Shown: positions 18,115 through 29,936 of the stretch, piece by piece | How positions within the stretch are numbered: the first letter of the stretch is position 1 | How the letters are laid out: the number at the start of each line of letters is the position of its first letter | Origin: Protostelium mycophagum | Taxonomy: Eukaryota; Evosea; Variosea; Protosteliida; Protosteliaceae | DNA: 59,956 nt | Direction: 5' to 3' | NCBI GenBank assembly: GCA_002081555.1 | Contig: KV920991.1 | Span: 1-59,956, forward strand | The notes under the pieces: generated by a model | Told to the model about the DNA's origin: nothing | Databases searched by the model: none | Seen by the model: the letters and a program-made list of their open reading frames with translations, nothing else | Position numbers and translations under genes: made by a program

Positions 18115-21100
18115 GTCGAAGTGTTTGGGCCTGAATCAGCCCGAAGATTTGGTAAAATAGACGGGCAACCAAGGATGGATCCACTGCTCACCAGCGTCTT
18201 CTCTTTAGAAGACAAACCGCATCAACACCAAAATGAGTCCTACCAGACCTACTTGCAGTCTTTACTCTCTTTTGCAGAAAAGATGGAGGATCGACTTTGG
18301 GCAAGGTTTCTTCAACAGACACTCGATTTCAGCGAATACAACCCGAGCTCTTTGCATCAAGCCCTGATAGATTTAGAAAGTAAGTTGAAGGGTCGATCAC
18401 AAAATCATCTGACATGTGTTTTAGGTCCGGTCGTTCTACATTTTCCACAACATTCCTGTGATCTCTTCATCGTGACACAAGATGAAGAATTGCATCTCTA
18501 TCCCATCCTCTTGCGTGTCCCTCTGATGCCAGGATTTGCCATCACCTCTGAGGATATAGTGAGAAAGCACATCTTGCCGGTGAAACTTACCCTCTCAGAT
18601 CGACGATCAAAATGAAGCCTACAAAACCAATCGAAGGATACAACTACCTTCTTCCGTCCATATCATCTCCAAGAAGTCACTCACTTTACAAGCTGTGATC
18701 CAACTGATCTCTTTGAGAGATGAACTGTGGCCGTTTGCATTCCCTGCGGGCAAGAATGGGCCCGATGACAGGAAGGTCCCCTCTCCGACATACCTCTTAC
18801 AATGGTGGATACCTCTACACACAGAACAGGGAGAGATGCAAGAACAATTGGTCACATGGAAGACAGTCTCACACCAGAAGAATGGTGAAAAGGTAACTGC
18901 CGATCGTGATGACGAAGAAAGTCTCTCAAATCTATAGGGTGTTCCGTGGAGGAGGTCTCTACACTGGATATCCATGCGATTCTCCACCCACATTCTCTTC
19001 AAGATGAATGGCCGCGACAGACCTGAATATAAATCCTCTCAACTACGTTACAAGGCGTGGCTGTTGGAGAACTGCCAGACTTCCAAAGAAATCCAATGGG
19101 AGATGGCGAGAAACTTGTCCCGAAGGATTAAGAAAGATGACGGGAGAAGAGAAGACATTGAGCACGTTCTGACCACCACCAGAAGAGCTTTACAACAGCG
19201 AGAGGTAGAGATCAATGAAGCATTGGATCTGTGTGAGATGGGAGACATGAACGCAGAATTTCAAGGTATGGTCTCAGATGATTGAAGACTTAACTGCTTC
19301 AGCGGCATATCCCGTTCAGCCTGTTCAGTTTATGACAGATCAACAACTATCTAAAATGTCTTTCGCATCTGACAACATCCGCGTGACAGATAATGACACA
19401 TTAGAAGAGGTAGACATTATTTGTCATATGATATATCTTGACATGTGAAGGTCGTGCAGAGGATGAGAGTCGGACAGTATAATGATCTGTCCAATCAGAT
19501 CAGACTTATTCAACAAGCCGAGGCAACTCTCTTGAGCTGTTACAATGGAGACACTTTGCCTCCCCTGTCAGTCATCAAAGACTTCTCTTTGTTGTATTCC
19601 AACATGCTTAAGAAATCATGCCCCAACGAAAATTCCACATTATCAGCCGTGGAGCAAAGGTGCAGAGGATCTCTGGTGTTATTTGCATGTGTTAGTATTG
19701 CCAACCGGACCTTAAGAGATTCATCAGAATCACGCGAACAGTATTGGTCTGCTCACTACAACTCTCAATTCGGCTTCAAATTTCCAACCGAATTCATGAG
19801 CACTTTGATGTACAGAGGCAAAGAGTGGCAAGACTTATACGCCAAGATGTGTTTGGAGTCAGACGATAAGGGACTATTCAGTCCACTTGACGAGAGGGCA
19901 ACAATCCAGTTTGTAGCGACGCTCAGTGAACTAAAAAAGGATGAGATACAGGCAGTATTGAAGAGAGAGCGGCTTGCAGAGATCGATAGAAAGCGAGAGG
20001 TTGAGCAGATGATGCAGGCTGACAAACTTTTTTACCAGCAAAATTACAGTTGTAATTGCGAGTATCACTCATGCATCCACAGAAGTATAAGAGCTCGTAT
20101 CGAGGAGAAGATATACGTGGCGACTCATCCACTTCCAAACGATGATGAATTGGCCGAGATTTTTCTTGGGTGGTGCTTCATTCCTCAAGATCTCAGTGAC
20201 TTCTCCAAAATCACCACGATGGCGTGGAACTTCAATTATTCCAAGGCTAATGGAGACACATACCAGACTGATTGTGTTTCATGGTCATCATCGAAAGGAA
20301 TCACGTTTAATCCGATATACAACGGAGATCTGAGACTATCATCACAGTCGAATAATCCCGTCTCAAACTCCAGATATGTCAAAACAAGTTGGAACGTTGT
20401 AGATGCACATCCAATTTTTGAATTTTCCATCACATACCAAGGGAAAGCTTGGGAGAGGTACGAATTGAACGGAAACCTTTATACGTTTCCACTTTCAGGT
20501 GAGATTACTCACGCAAAGAGGGTCTGATGTCTTCAGGGCTTCCTATAAAGTACGGAAGCACACAATACACAGAGAACGAGGTGCTCGCATCTCAAGATAA
20601 AGTACCCAACGCCATGACGGAAAGAGAATACATCACTTTAGGATTTCTTCGTGCAGCGCCTTGTATGCAGATACAGAGACTATCTGCTTTATTGAAGGAA
20701 AACTCGGTCAAATTAGAAGAGGAGAATGTACTCACTATCATCAGAAGGGTAAGATGCTTGTTGCCATGTTACACCCTTTATAATATTTGCAGCTCCTCTA
20801 TGAGCCAGGGCCAGCGCATAAGTATTCAGATGACAAACTGTTGGAATGGAAATACGATCTTTTTGATGACAATTGGATAAAGAGGCTGAACGAAGCGATC
20901 TCTAACATCATTCAAGACATTGAACAATCATGGCAGAACCACCGAGTGATGCTTCTTCTCATCGAGATCCTTACAGTGATATACGAATACCGCAGAGAAG
21001 ACTTTGGTTCACATATCTTGGAACGGTGTTCAGAGATACTGGAGAATTGGATAGTGGAGGTGGAAGACATCATCCAAAAGTACACATCCAGTGGAGAGAA

Positions 21101-24100
21101 GGCGGACAAGTATAGATTGGCCATCGTACAGATCATATGCTGCCACATATTATGTCAGCAACATACAGGCGGCACAATGAGGCTTGTCGAGGCTGCTTGT
21201 CGACTTCGCTCTCATCAATCTCTGTGCCAAATCACCCCTGATGTGCAGGCTCTGGTCAACATCACGAAATATCAATTGTACTGTCAAGAGATGCGCATTC
21301 GCAACACGATGACAGATGATGACGCTAATAAGATCATCCACAGAATACTGGGAGAAGAGATATCCGAATCCTGGAAATGGGTGAATCAAATTTGGTATGT
21401 CACACAAGACGAGGTAATGATTATATTTCGATGACATGTCTCACACCCAAAAGAAGTTTGGAATACACTTGACAGATGGCCTTGTGTTAAAGAACGGATT
21501 GGAAGCATCAAGACTTGCAGAGTCAATAACAAATCACCCTTTATTTCGAAGAGTGATGGGTAAGGCAAAGTGAGTAGATATACGAGCCCAAACCTTTTGA
21601 AATAAATTTATTTATTCGGTCAGTTTCATCGTGACATACACGGAAGGAAGATACGAAACCAGAGGCAGCACAGAGGGCAGGGATTACGCTTTCCACATGA
21701 CAGATCAAAACACGCCGTATATAGAGGAATTTTATGAAGGTCACTGTAACGTCCTGATAGATTCAAGCCACCTCCAGTATTTGAAAGGTGATGGCATCTG
21801 ATATCATCAACTCACAACGCTAGGAAGTGTCCCAAAGTTTTTGTTGGAAGAATGCAGTCATTGGAAGACTGAAGATGGTACCATTCTATTCCGGCCAATA
21901 GATCACAAAAAGCACACCATATTGGCTACATTAGATGAGAACAAGATCAGAATGACACATCCATCATATGGACACGGGGATCTCATTCCATTGGACGGCT
22001 CCCCGTTCAACTCTGCCTTATCTATTTTCAACAGGATCTGTCCAATGGATGAGATAGTGATGCTCAAAGAATATGATGGCCAGGTTAGATTCTGCTTGAC
22101 AGGGTATAACATCGTTTTCAAGACTGGTTATAACAAGGATGGGGTGGGTACTGTTACGATGATTTGGCCACTGAAAGATATAGAGCACATTCTATTCGTG
22201 TGTAACAATACCGAGGTATAGACTATCACAGAACCAGAGATGTTGTACATTTGCAAGATGTACATCCTACCTGGTCCTTGAATCCGACGATTCTAATCTC
22301 GAAGATATCATGCTGCTCGCCGGTCACGTGACCCATCAATACTCAACTTACAGAATAGACCACCAACTGAAGCGTCTGGTGACCAACACGACTGTTGGGC
22401 GTCTACAACTCGCCAGAATATATCTAGAGAAATCTACACTCAGTCCAGATCAAATGACAGGACTATCAGGATATCAGACTGCTATGGGGTTATTACGACA
22501 ATGTTATCAGAACGAGCCTTACTCTATATCTGAGATGAACCACTTGGGAGAGATGAGAAAGATCAAGACAGCTTCGCAAGCAACTCACTCGATCTATCTT
22601 CTGATAAAATATATGATACACAATAGCAAGTAAGTAGGTATCTACAGAGCAAATCTGACACCGACCAGAAGTGCCCTTCACGATTTACCGTCTTATCAAA
22701 TATCACGCGAAGACGAGGATATTGAGATTCTGCAGAAACATCGGAAGATGTACGCAAAGAAGAAGTGGAAGATGCCGATACAAGATCATTTAACTAAAGA
22801 GGAGGAGGAGTACCATTTTGGCAGAGAGATCTTGACTTTCACCACTCAAGTCCAAGAATCGGGCAGTTTCTACGGAACAGCTGTACCACAGTTATTTTTT
22901 TCCAAGCCGGCTCCATCTGAAAATATGAGATCACACATTAGGACTATTTTCTGGACAGATGTATGTAAATATCGCGATCTTGTTCTGACCTCTTCAGCAT
23001 CTATGCCAGACCATTCAAGGCCAACATCCAAATCTTTGGATCTCTAATGAGCCTTCTGTCGGATCACTCTTTATATCTCTTTGTCAGAGCAACATAGATC
23101 AATTGACCTTCTGCATGCACTACTATTCAATCATAAAGAACGACCAGACAAGTGCAGCCATTGTTGAGGTAAGTCAATGACCTAATCTCTCTAACCAAAT
23201 CAGCTGGCATATAGAGTGGCCGTCTCAAATTCAGTGGCGATTGGCCAACTGAGATCAAGCAATCGCTTGTTTTCTTTGAATAGGCAGAAGATAACATACA
23301 ATGATTTTTCTCTTGTACCTTATGCGTTATCACAAACAGTACAGACTCTTTACAATCAATATGACCTGGAGCGATATCACATAAGTCTCCTGAGAGGATA
23401 CATACCTAAACAGTATCAAAATTATTATGGGGTAAATTTATATTCAATGAAACAAAACTGAATTTATAGCGTTACGAGACTTGGGATTATGATGCTTTTC
23501 TCTCACACATGGATGAGATTTATCGTCAGGCTCGATTATCTAAACAGCTAGACCAGTTTTTAGAAGCGTGCTTAACAATTGCTGCTCCCAAAACAAGAGA
23601 TAGGACTGTCAAACAGACATCCACATCTATTCTCTCTCCTCACCATACAATGAACTACAACGACCCAACATACATTAAAGTTGATTATCTCCAAGAACTT
23701 TTGGACGATCATAGAATAGAAGAGTACAGGGAGATAGGGTGGATATCCTATATCAGAAAAGCAGGAGTAGAGGTACTATCTGTCGAGTTGGATGTCAATT
23801 CGTTAGAGAAAGAGAAGAGAGAATTGATTGATCAGCTGCAAGAGGCACACGGAGTAGAATTCGAACAAATACAAGCCAAGCTGAAAGAGATCAATAATAC
23901 ATTGAGTGGGCATACTGAAATCAAGGCACCACAAATAGCATCATTTCCATTGAAACATAAGGAGGCAGAGACATACTCAGAGGGACTTGCACAGAAAAGT
24001 TATAAGGAGATGGAAAGCAGTTGGAAACGCTTTCATATGATGCCACAAAGTAAACTCCGCAAACAGAATATTGAATCATATATCCAACTTTCCGGGAGGA

Positions 24101-27100
24101 TTAACGTAGCAAGAGAGTGCGCTTGGGAGTGAGATCATCAATCAAAAATCATTGCTGACATCTAACAGTATACTTTGTCAGATATTATATGTTGAAAGCA
24201 CGACACAACATTCTTCCACACTGCTAAATGTTGTGACAGGAATGCTCCCAAAGATTAATCCGTCATTTGTGCTATCTTCATTGGTCGATCCTTCAATTGT
24301 GCAACAGCTACGACCTGGTATACACACACAGAGTCTAGAAGATTTCATATGTGTGGCTAGAATATGGGCCATATTATCCGTCTACATCAAACAGATCAGC
24401 CGCATTGAGAATCTGTTTCAAGACTTTGAGAACCCAGGTGTGTTTTCCACATGTCAGATCAACCATGACAATTCCGCAGGCATAAAATCACGCTTAGAGA
24501 TAGAAATACAGTCAGAAAGAGTATGGTCAGTCACAAAGTACCCAGAGATGTTGTTGTTTGAGATAGAGAATGGGATGAACATACGACCTATACAATATCG
24601 TGTGGCAGAAGAGATGGTTCAGTATGACCAGCGAGTGTTACAGCTAAACATGGGTGAGGGAAAATCAAAGGTGATCATACCTGCTTTATGCTGTATGTTG
24701 GCAGACAGAGACAACCTTGTCAGAATTAATGTACTTGGCGCACAGATTGGCGAGGTTAAGAGGTAACTGGGAGTCTTTTTTTCCATGTTCATCTATGTAG
24801 GTACCTGACCAGCGTGCTGACCGCTTCATCAATCAGAAGGCGCATCTACACCTTCCCATTTCAGAGAAGATTTGATCTCAGTGTTCAGGACTTAGAGAAG
24901 ATCAATATGGACATGGAGAAGTGCAGAGCAACTGGAGGCATCATATTGACAACCCCGGAACATCGTCTCAGCCAGAAATTAAAATGGAAAGAATCGTTAT
25001 GGAAAGAAGACCAAGAGATATCAAGGGAATTACAGCTCATCAACCAGAAACCGATAATCGAGATCCTTGATGAGAGTGATGAGGTAATATACCGCAACTC
25101 TCACCAGTTGACATATGTACAGATACTGAGCCACAAATACCAGCTCATATACACGATGGGTAAGCAAGCCGGAATTGAAGCACATGATGTCAGATGGAGC
25201 ATCCCGCAGAGTATTCTCAGATGCTTTCATATGGCGTCTGTGCACGATCAAGATATTTCAGTTTTACCCTTTGACTTCCATTCACCTGAAGCAAGATTGG
25301 CAATATCCAATCTTCGGCAGTACTTGCTAGAAGGACATGCTGCTATACAGTTTGACTACAACACTGAACAAATTCATCACTTACCGACAATTCGAATCAA
25401 GAACAGCGACGAAACACATGGATTGGCCAGCTTGGTTCTCAATGTGTTACGGTACGATCCAATGTGGATGAAGTACCTCGGAAAGGCCAATTCAACGGTA
25501 CTTGATCGGGCAGAACGCCTCATCAAACACAGATACGATAATACTACAGAACAAGACAAAGTGTTTTCCGTGGATCTTGAATTGATGGAGAGAGACAGTT
25601 TTGAGTTACTTCAATATGTGTTGGCTCTGAGAGGATATATTTCATACGACATCATGACTACTTGTCTGACAAAACGCAATCGTATCCGTTATGGTGTGGA
25701 CAACTTGTCAGAGAATGCAAAAACACAGATGGCTGTACCTTTCAGAGCAAAAGATTGTCCTGCACCAGGAGTAGAGTTTGCTCATCCAGATATTGCAATC
25801 ATGCATACTTATCAGGCTTACGCATACGACGGTCTCACAGAGGAACAGATACACAGGTAGTGTATGTTTGTCATACTGTTGCTGACAATTTGACAGAACA
25901 TTCTCTTGCCTTCTGAAGAATGAAAATCTGACTGAGAAAGATGTAATATATGAGAGATGGTACAGTTTATCCTGTGGAATTATGGACGAAGACAATAAGC
26001 GAACCTTACAGAGTACCAGAGCAATAAACCTGGAAGATGCTTATCTAATGGACAGGATATACAGATACTTCAGGTTTAATATGGAGGTAATATGATTCAA
26101 TGTAAATGTATGTGGCCAACAACACTAGGTCACCGCATATTACGTGTCTCACTTTGTGTTACCGAAAGGAACAAAACAATTTCCATACAAGATCATAGCC
26201 AGTGCTTGGGATTTAGTAGAAGGCAGAAAAGTAGTAGGGTTCTCAGGAACAGATGATACAAAAGACACACTTCCTCTAAGGATTTTTCATAAGCCACTAC
26301 CTGAGCTGGAATCTACAAATGGAAAGATGATCTCTATCATCATGAGTTCGGAGAATTCTCGTGTTGAGCACATAAGAAATTCAGAAACATCTATTCTGGA
26401 GATGATGAGTGGGAGAGACGGATGGAACGTATTAATAGATTGTGGTGCTCTTATTGAAGGATTGTCAAATGAGCAGGTTGTGAGAAAGGTAAAATATTGA
26501 CGGATAGTCATAAGATCCTACAACAATCATTAACAAAGATAGATGCTGCTCCTATCAGAGAGATTCCAGACAGGCATATTTTTGGATGCATCTGGAAGGA
26601 TATTTGTGATGGATAGATCCGGTGTCATCAGCAGCTACGATGGGAGGGAGGTCAGTTCAGAATGTTTCTGCTACTTGGACGACATACATACAAGAGGAAC
26701 AGACATACCGTTTTGTGTGGGATCACATGCTTATGTCACAGTTGGACCCGAGTTGACAAAGGATAAGCTGATGCAAGGATGTATGAGAATGAGAAAGCTT
26801 GTTCATAATCAACACTCTGTTCGTTTCTGGTGTACATCAGAGGTATAGATGTATGAATTTTCTTCACACATACTAAAATTCAATAGGTATTGAGCAAGAT
26901 GGAAGTGGAGGAGCCCACAAGTAAAGATGTGCTCAGGTGGACTATGCAGAATGGTATACAACTCCAGACAAAAGCGCTGACTTCGTTTACTTCACAAGGT
27001 AGATGTATTGTAGTCACACATCTAGTAACTGAGAGAAACAGGAATGCAGTATCACATATCCTCTGCTGTCATGGATCATCTTGTAAGACACAATCTGCAA

Positions 27101-28516
27101 CAAGAAGATATGAAAGGAACTATCATACTTGATGAGATCATTGATCTGTCTACTCTTTATGGACAGAGATTGGTTGACAGACCTATCATCTCTGCGCTTT
27201 CAACACGCACACAGGATCACTGCTTTCAGATGCTTGGAAGAAATTCCATTGGAAAGAAGAAAGAAGCATCACAAATACTTCAAAGAGATGTTGAACACCA
27301 GTGTGAAGCAATAATCGCACACGTCAAGAAGCTGGTTAATCGCAACCAGACAATCAAAAGTGAGACATCCTTTCATCTCAAATATGTATTCTGATAATAC
27401 ACTAGGTATTTCTACAAATGAAGACGAATGCGAGAGGGAGCTTGAAGAAGAGTTAGAAGAAGAAAGAAAGAGAGAGTTACCTCCTCCTGCAACGCCTTAC
27501 ACTGAGGTGATATAACAGTCATATACTGAGATGATAATTATTGCAGAAATGCTGGGACTTCAATAAGATTTGTGAGTGTGATATTGAGACATTCATTCAA
27601 AGATCGGAACAAGAGGATGAGGGATATCCTCGTCTATACCAATTGGATCAGCTGATGTTGTAAGGACTTTTGAACTGATTTCAATTGAAATCATTCAGCA
27701 ACACTGAGCTCTATGATGATTGGAAGAATGCCATCCAGAATGATGAAGAGTTCAATCTATCGAAATGCGTGGTGACAGATAATTTTATCCGTACTGTACT
27801 CCAAACAACACATTGGGACAATTACATCAGACCCATCATTCACATCATGACAGCAGGCTCAGGTATCATTTTGACAGCATATAATCATCGTGCTGATGAT
27901 GTCAGATATCCACTATGTGATTGTCTCTGGTTATGAAGCCCACTCAATCAAAAGGTTGATACAAGCAAACGACAAGGAGTACGAGAATATCTTTTTAGAG
28001 CACATCTCGTATATTAAGGAGGATGAAGATAACATTGAAATTGCTTTCAAAATGATCAATGGTTGCTATCCAGAGACGTTTCGAGAGGCAATGTTAATGT
28101 CGATGTTTGTCAACATTGTACCCTTTAAAAGGGGCTTGATTCAAGCTAAATATAAGATACTTCCTGGAGAAGATGGTATGTGAAAATGCATCAAGATTGT
28201 ATTTCGAATAGATATTAAAAAATCATACAGGATGGGAAGACAGTTGGAAGAGCCTTTTAGAGAATGAACTGATAGCCTCCAATGGATATGTGCTTCCAGT
28301 TGATGACCCATCTAAACCACAGGCAGTGACCGAAGAGTGTTGGGAGGAATACAAAGATATCTCTTCATGCATCCGCTTTGAGGACAATCCTTTTACATTT
28401 ATCAAACAGGTATATTGTCAATGGTAATAATTGTTGATCACATTTAGATGTTAGAGATGCGGAGAGTCTCAGATAAGTACAAGGAATCAGTATGGGAAAT
28501 AATTATATCCCCATAA
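18115..28516 (+). CDS. Giant DUF6606/DUF3638/DUF3645 ATPase-like protein
   Basis: One gene of about 10.4 kb with more than 25 short introns and about 3000 residues. The family is widespread in fungi and protists, is often auto-annotated as a ubiquitin hydrolase, and has no settled biochemical role. Diagnostic parts: DUF3638 with VLQLNMGEGKSKVIIPALCC (about 24634-24700), a Walker-A-like GEGKS; IILTTPEHRLSQKLKW (24943-24990); and a DExD-like IIEILDESDEVIY (25054-25092). DUF3645 reads PAPGVEFAHPDIAIMHTYQA then YDGLTEEQI (25760-25855). Further on are LDASGRIFVMD and CYLDDIHTRGTDIPF...KLMQGCMRMRKLV (26670-26800), which resembles a helicase motif VI region. The last exon is 28448-28516, ending WEIIISP. 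The start at 18115 (MSKCLGLNQ) or 18175 (MDPLLTS) is unresolved. The seven ORFs longer than 180 codons inside it are its exons. Confidence 0.85.
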
Positions 28517-28936
28517 ATCCATCATTTTGTAAACATCTTAATTAATCTTCTTGTTTCAATACCAATTTTAACTGGCTCCATGATTCGCTCTTTTAATGAC
28601 GCGCTCTGACGCATTCTGGCGCAGTTGACGCGAATTTCCGTACAAGTGTGTTGATGTGGCATTGGAATTGCAACGCCGCAAAACATCCCCAGAACCGAGG
28701 TGAGAGTACGCGCACTCTCAATCACGTTGAAAGTTCATGAGTCTCAATCAGATGAGAGGCGACTATTCGAACTCAGAGCTTTGCTCGCTACGTGCCTCCT
28801 TATGGTGTGGTGTCGTACGGGTCGGTCCAATTATGTTTTTTGTTCTTGGGCTTGGTGCCGCCACACAGTGGTGTGAGGTATAGCTGATCATCATCAGCCG
28901 ATCATCACCATCTCTCAAGTCTCTTACCTAATCGCG
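28517..28936. other. Intergenic region
   Basis: Downstream of the giant gene. A frame on the minus strand (28522-28725) is open but has no family match or supporting exons. The plus strand has a run of CTCTCAATCACG/CTCATGAG-like words and a GAGGCGACT...GTGCCTC segment that is too short for a tRNA. Confidence 0.4.
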
Positions 28937-29065
28937 ATGAGCACCTCCACAAAGACCGTGGCCACAGGAGGATACATCAATAATCCCAACACCCAGTGGA
29001 CTGTTGCACAATCTGAGAGGGTCATTCTGTTGATATCTTTGGGATTTTGGTTGGTGGAGCCTTGA
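28937..29065 (+). CDS. Possible micro-protein, 42 residues with one hydrophobic segment
   Basis: An open frame starts at ATG 28937 and stops at TGA 29063-29065. It has a polar N-terminal part (GGYINNPNTQWTVAQS) followed by a hydrophobic helix (VILLISLGFWLV). The layout recalls small single-span inner-membrane subunits of mitochondria, but I cannot assign it. It could instead be the first exon of a longer transcript leading into the gene at 29205. Confidence 0.3.
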   Translation: MSTSTKTVATGGYINNPNTQWTVAQSERVILLISLGFWLVEP

Positions 29066-29204
29066 GGAAATAATGATATTGGCTCGAACCCACCAACTCT
29101 CTGAGCCATTTCGTGGAGATCATTCGTGTCTCTCGAATAACCTCGTTGTAGTTTGCTGGGATTTTTCGATGGTGAATCACATACACGAAAATCATATACA
29201 CGAA

Positions 29205-29414
29205 ATGGCCGATCAAGAATTCAAGATACTACCACACCCCGCGAAGGATAACCACGACCCTAGCATAAACCCAGAAGTGAGCCAAGAGATTGGAGAGACT
29301 GGAGTTCATCTCAGCCGACCACCTTACATTCCCTCTAATGAGATTATGAACAACCTCGAGAAGCCTTTGAGCAAGGAAGAGCTGAGAGCGCGTGCTGCAG
29401 AATTGAATAAATGA
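29205..29414 (+). CDS. Small unknown acidic protein, 69 residues
   Basis: ATG 29205 to TGA 29412-29414. The product is hydrophilic: MADQEFKILPHPAKDNHDP at the start and LSKEELRARAAELNK at the end, which is likely an amphipathic helix. The frame is also open upstream to 29073, but the extra segment is unlike protein sequence. No family is recognised. It converges with the coiled-coil gene on the other strand, with about 100 bp between stops. Confidence 0.45.
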   Translation: MADQEFKILPHPAKDNHDPSINPEVSQEIGETGVHLSRPPYIPSNEIMNNLEKPLSKEELRARAAELNK

Positions 29415-29518
29415 GATTTAAAGACCCGCTTCTCTGCAAATCCAGAATGTTGTGTGTTTGATAATCATACTGACAAGCCAGAATTCTTGTCTGCATAATG
29501 AAGGTTTTAATGTACAAA

Positions 29519-29836
29519 TCATTTGTTGCTCGCAGCTCTGATCCTTGCAAGGCGGGCTTCTGTTTCAGCTGCTTCTTGCTCTTCTTTCGCCTTCTTTGCA
29601 TCTTCAATCTGAGAACACCATTATTCTAATTCATAATAATTGTACCTCACCTTCTTCATTCTTGCTTCCAATTTGAGTCGTGCTGCCTCCTCTTTGGCTT
29701 GCCTCTCCTCCTCTTCTTTATCTTTTCTCTCTGCCTCAGGATCAAACGTCTCACCCTGTTGTTTCTTGTTGATCCGATTTACGATCCTCTCTTCCTCCTT
29801 CTTTAAGCTCTCCTCCTCTGATAAAATGAAAGGCAT
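29519..29836 (-). CDS. Small charged coiled-coil protein
   Basis: Two exons joined across a short intron at about 29608-29653. The product starts MPFILSEEESLKKEEERIV (ATG at 29836), continues with a long Glu/Lys/Ala-rich helix (RKDKEEEERQAKEEAARLKL, ARMKKV) and ends with EAETEARLARIRA-type heptads and SNK at TGA 29519-29521. Nearly the whole protein is predicted as one charged helix or coiled coil. There is no family assignment; low-complexity helices of this type give many false matches. Confidence 0.6.
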
Positions 29837-29936
29837 CTTATTATGTTGTTCTATGCATACATCTGGATGATATATGACGTAAGAATGAAACAATTACACA
29901 CTTTAGAGATGATCAATCAGAAGCAAATCTTTGACT

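Noticed and set aside
28522-28725. Minus-strand frame starting MIESARTLTSV
   Set aside because: No family signal, no supporting exons and no conserved motif; it overlaps the tail of the giant gene's 3' spacer.
28740-28800. tRNA-like segment (minus strand GAGTTCGAATAG with GAGGC...GCCTC ends)
   Set aside because: The span between the paired ends is only about 42 bases and there is no D arm or anticodon arm, so it cannot be a normal tRNA.
28851-29216. Minus-strand frames over 28924-29216 as a membrane protein
   Set aside because: The plus-strand frame in the same place has an ATG, a better composition and a clear stop; the minus frames lack a good start.
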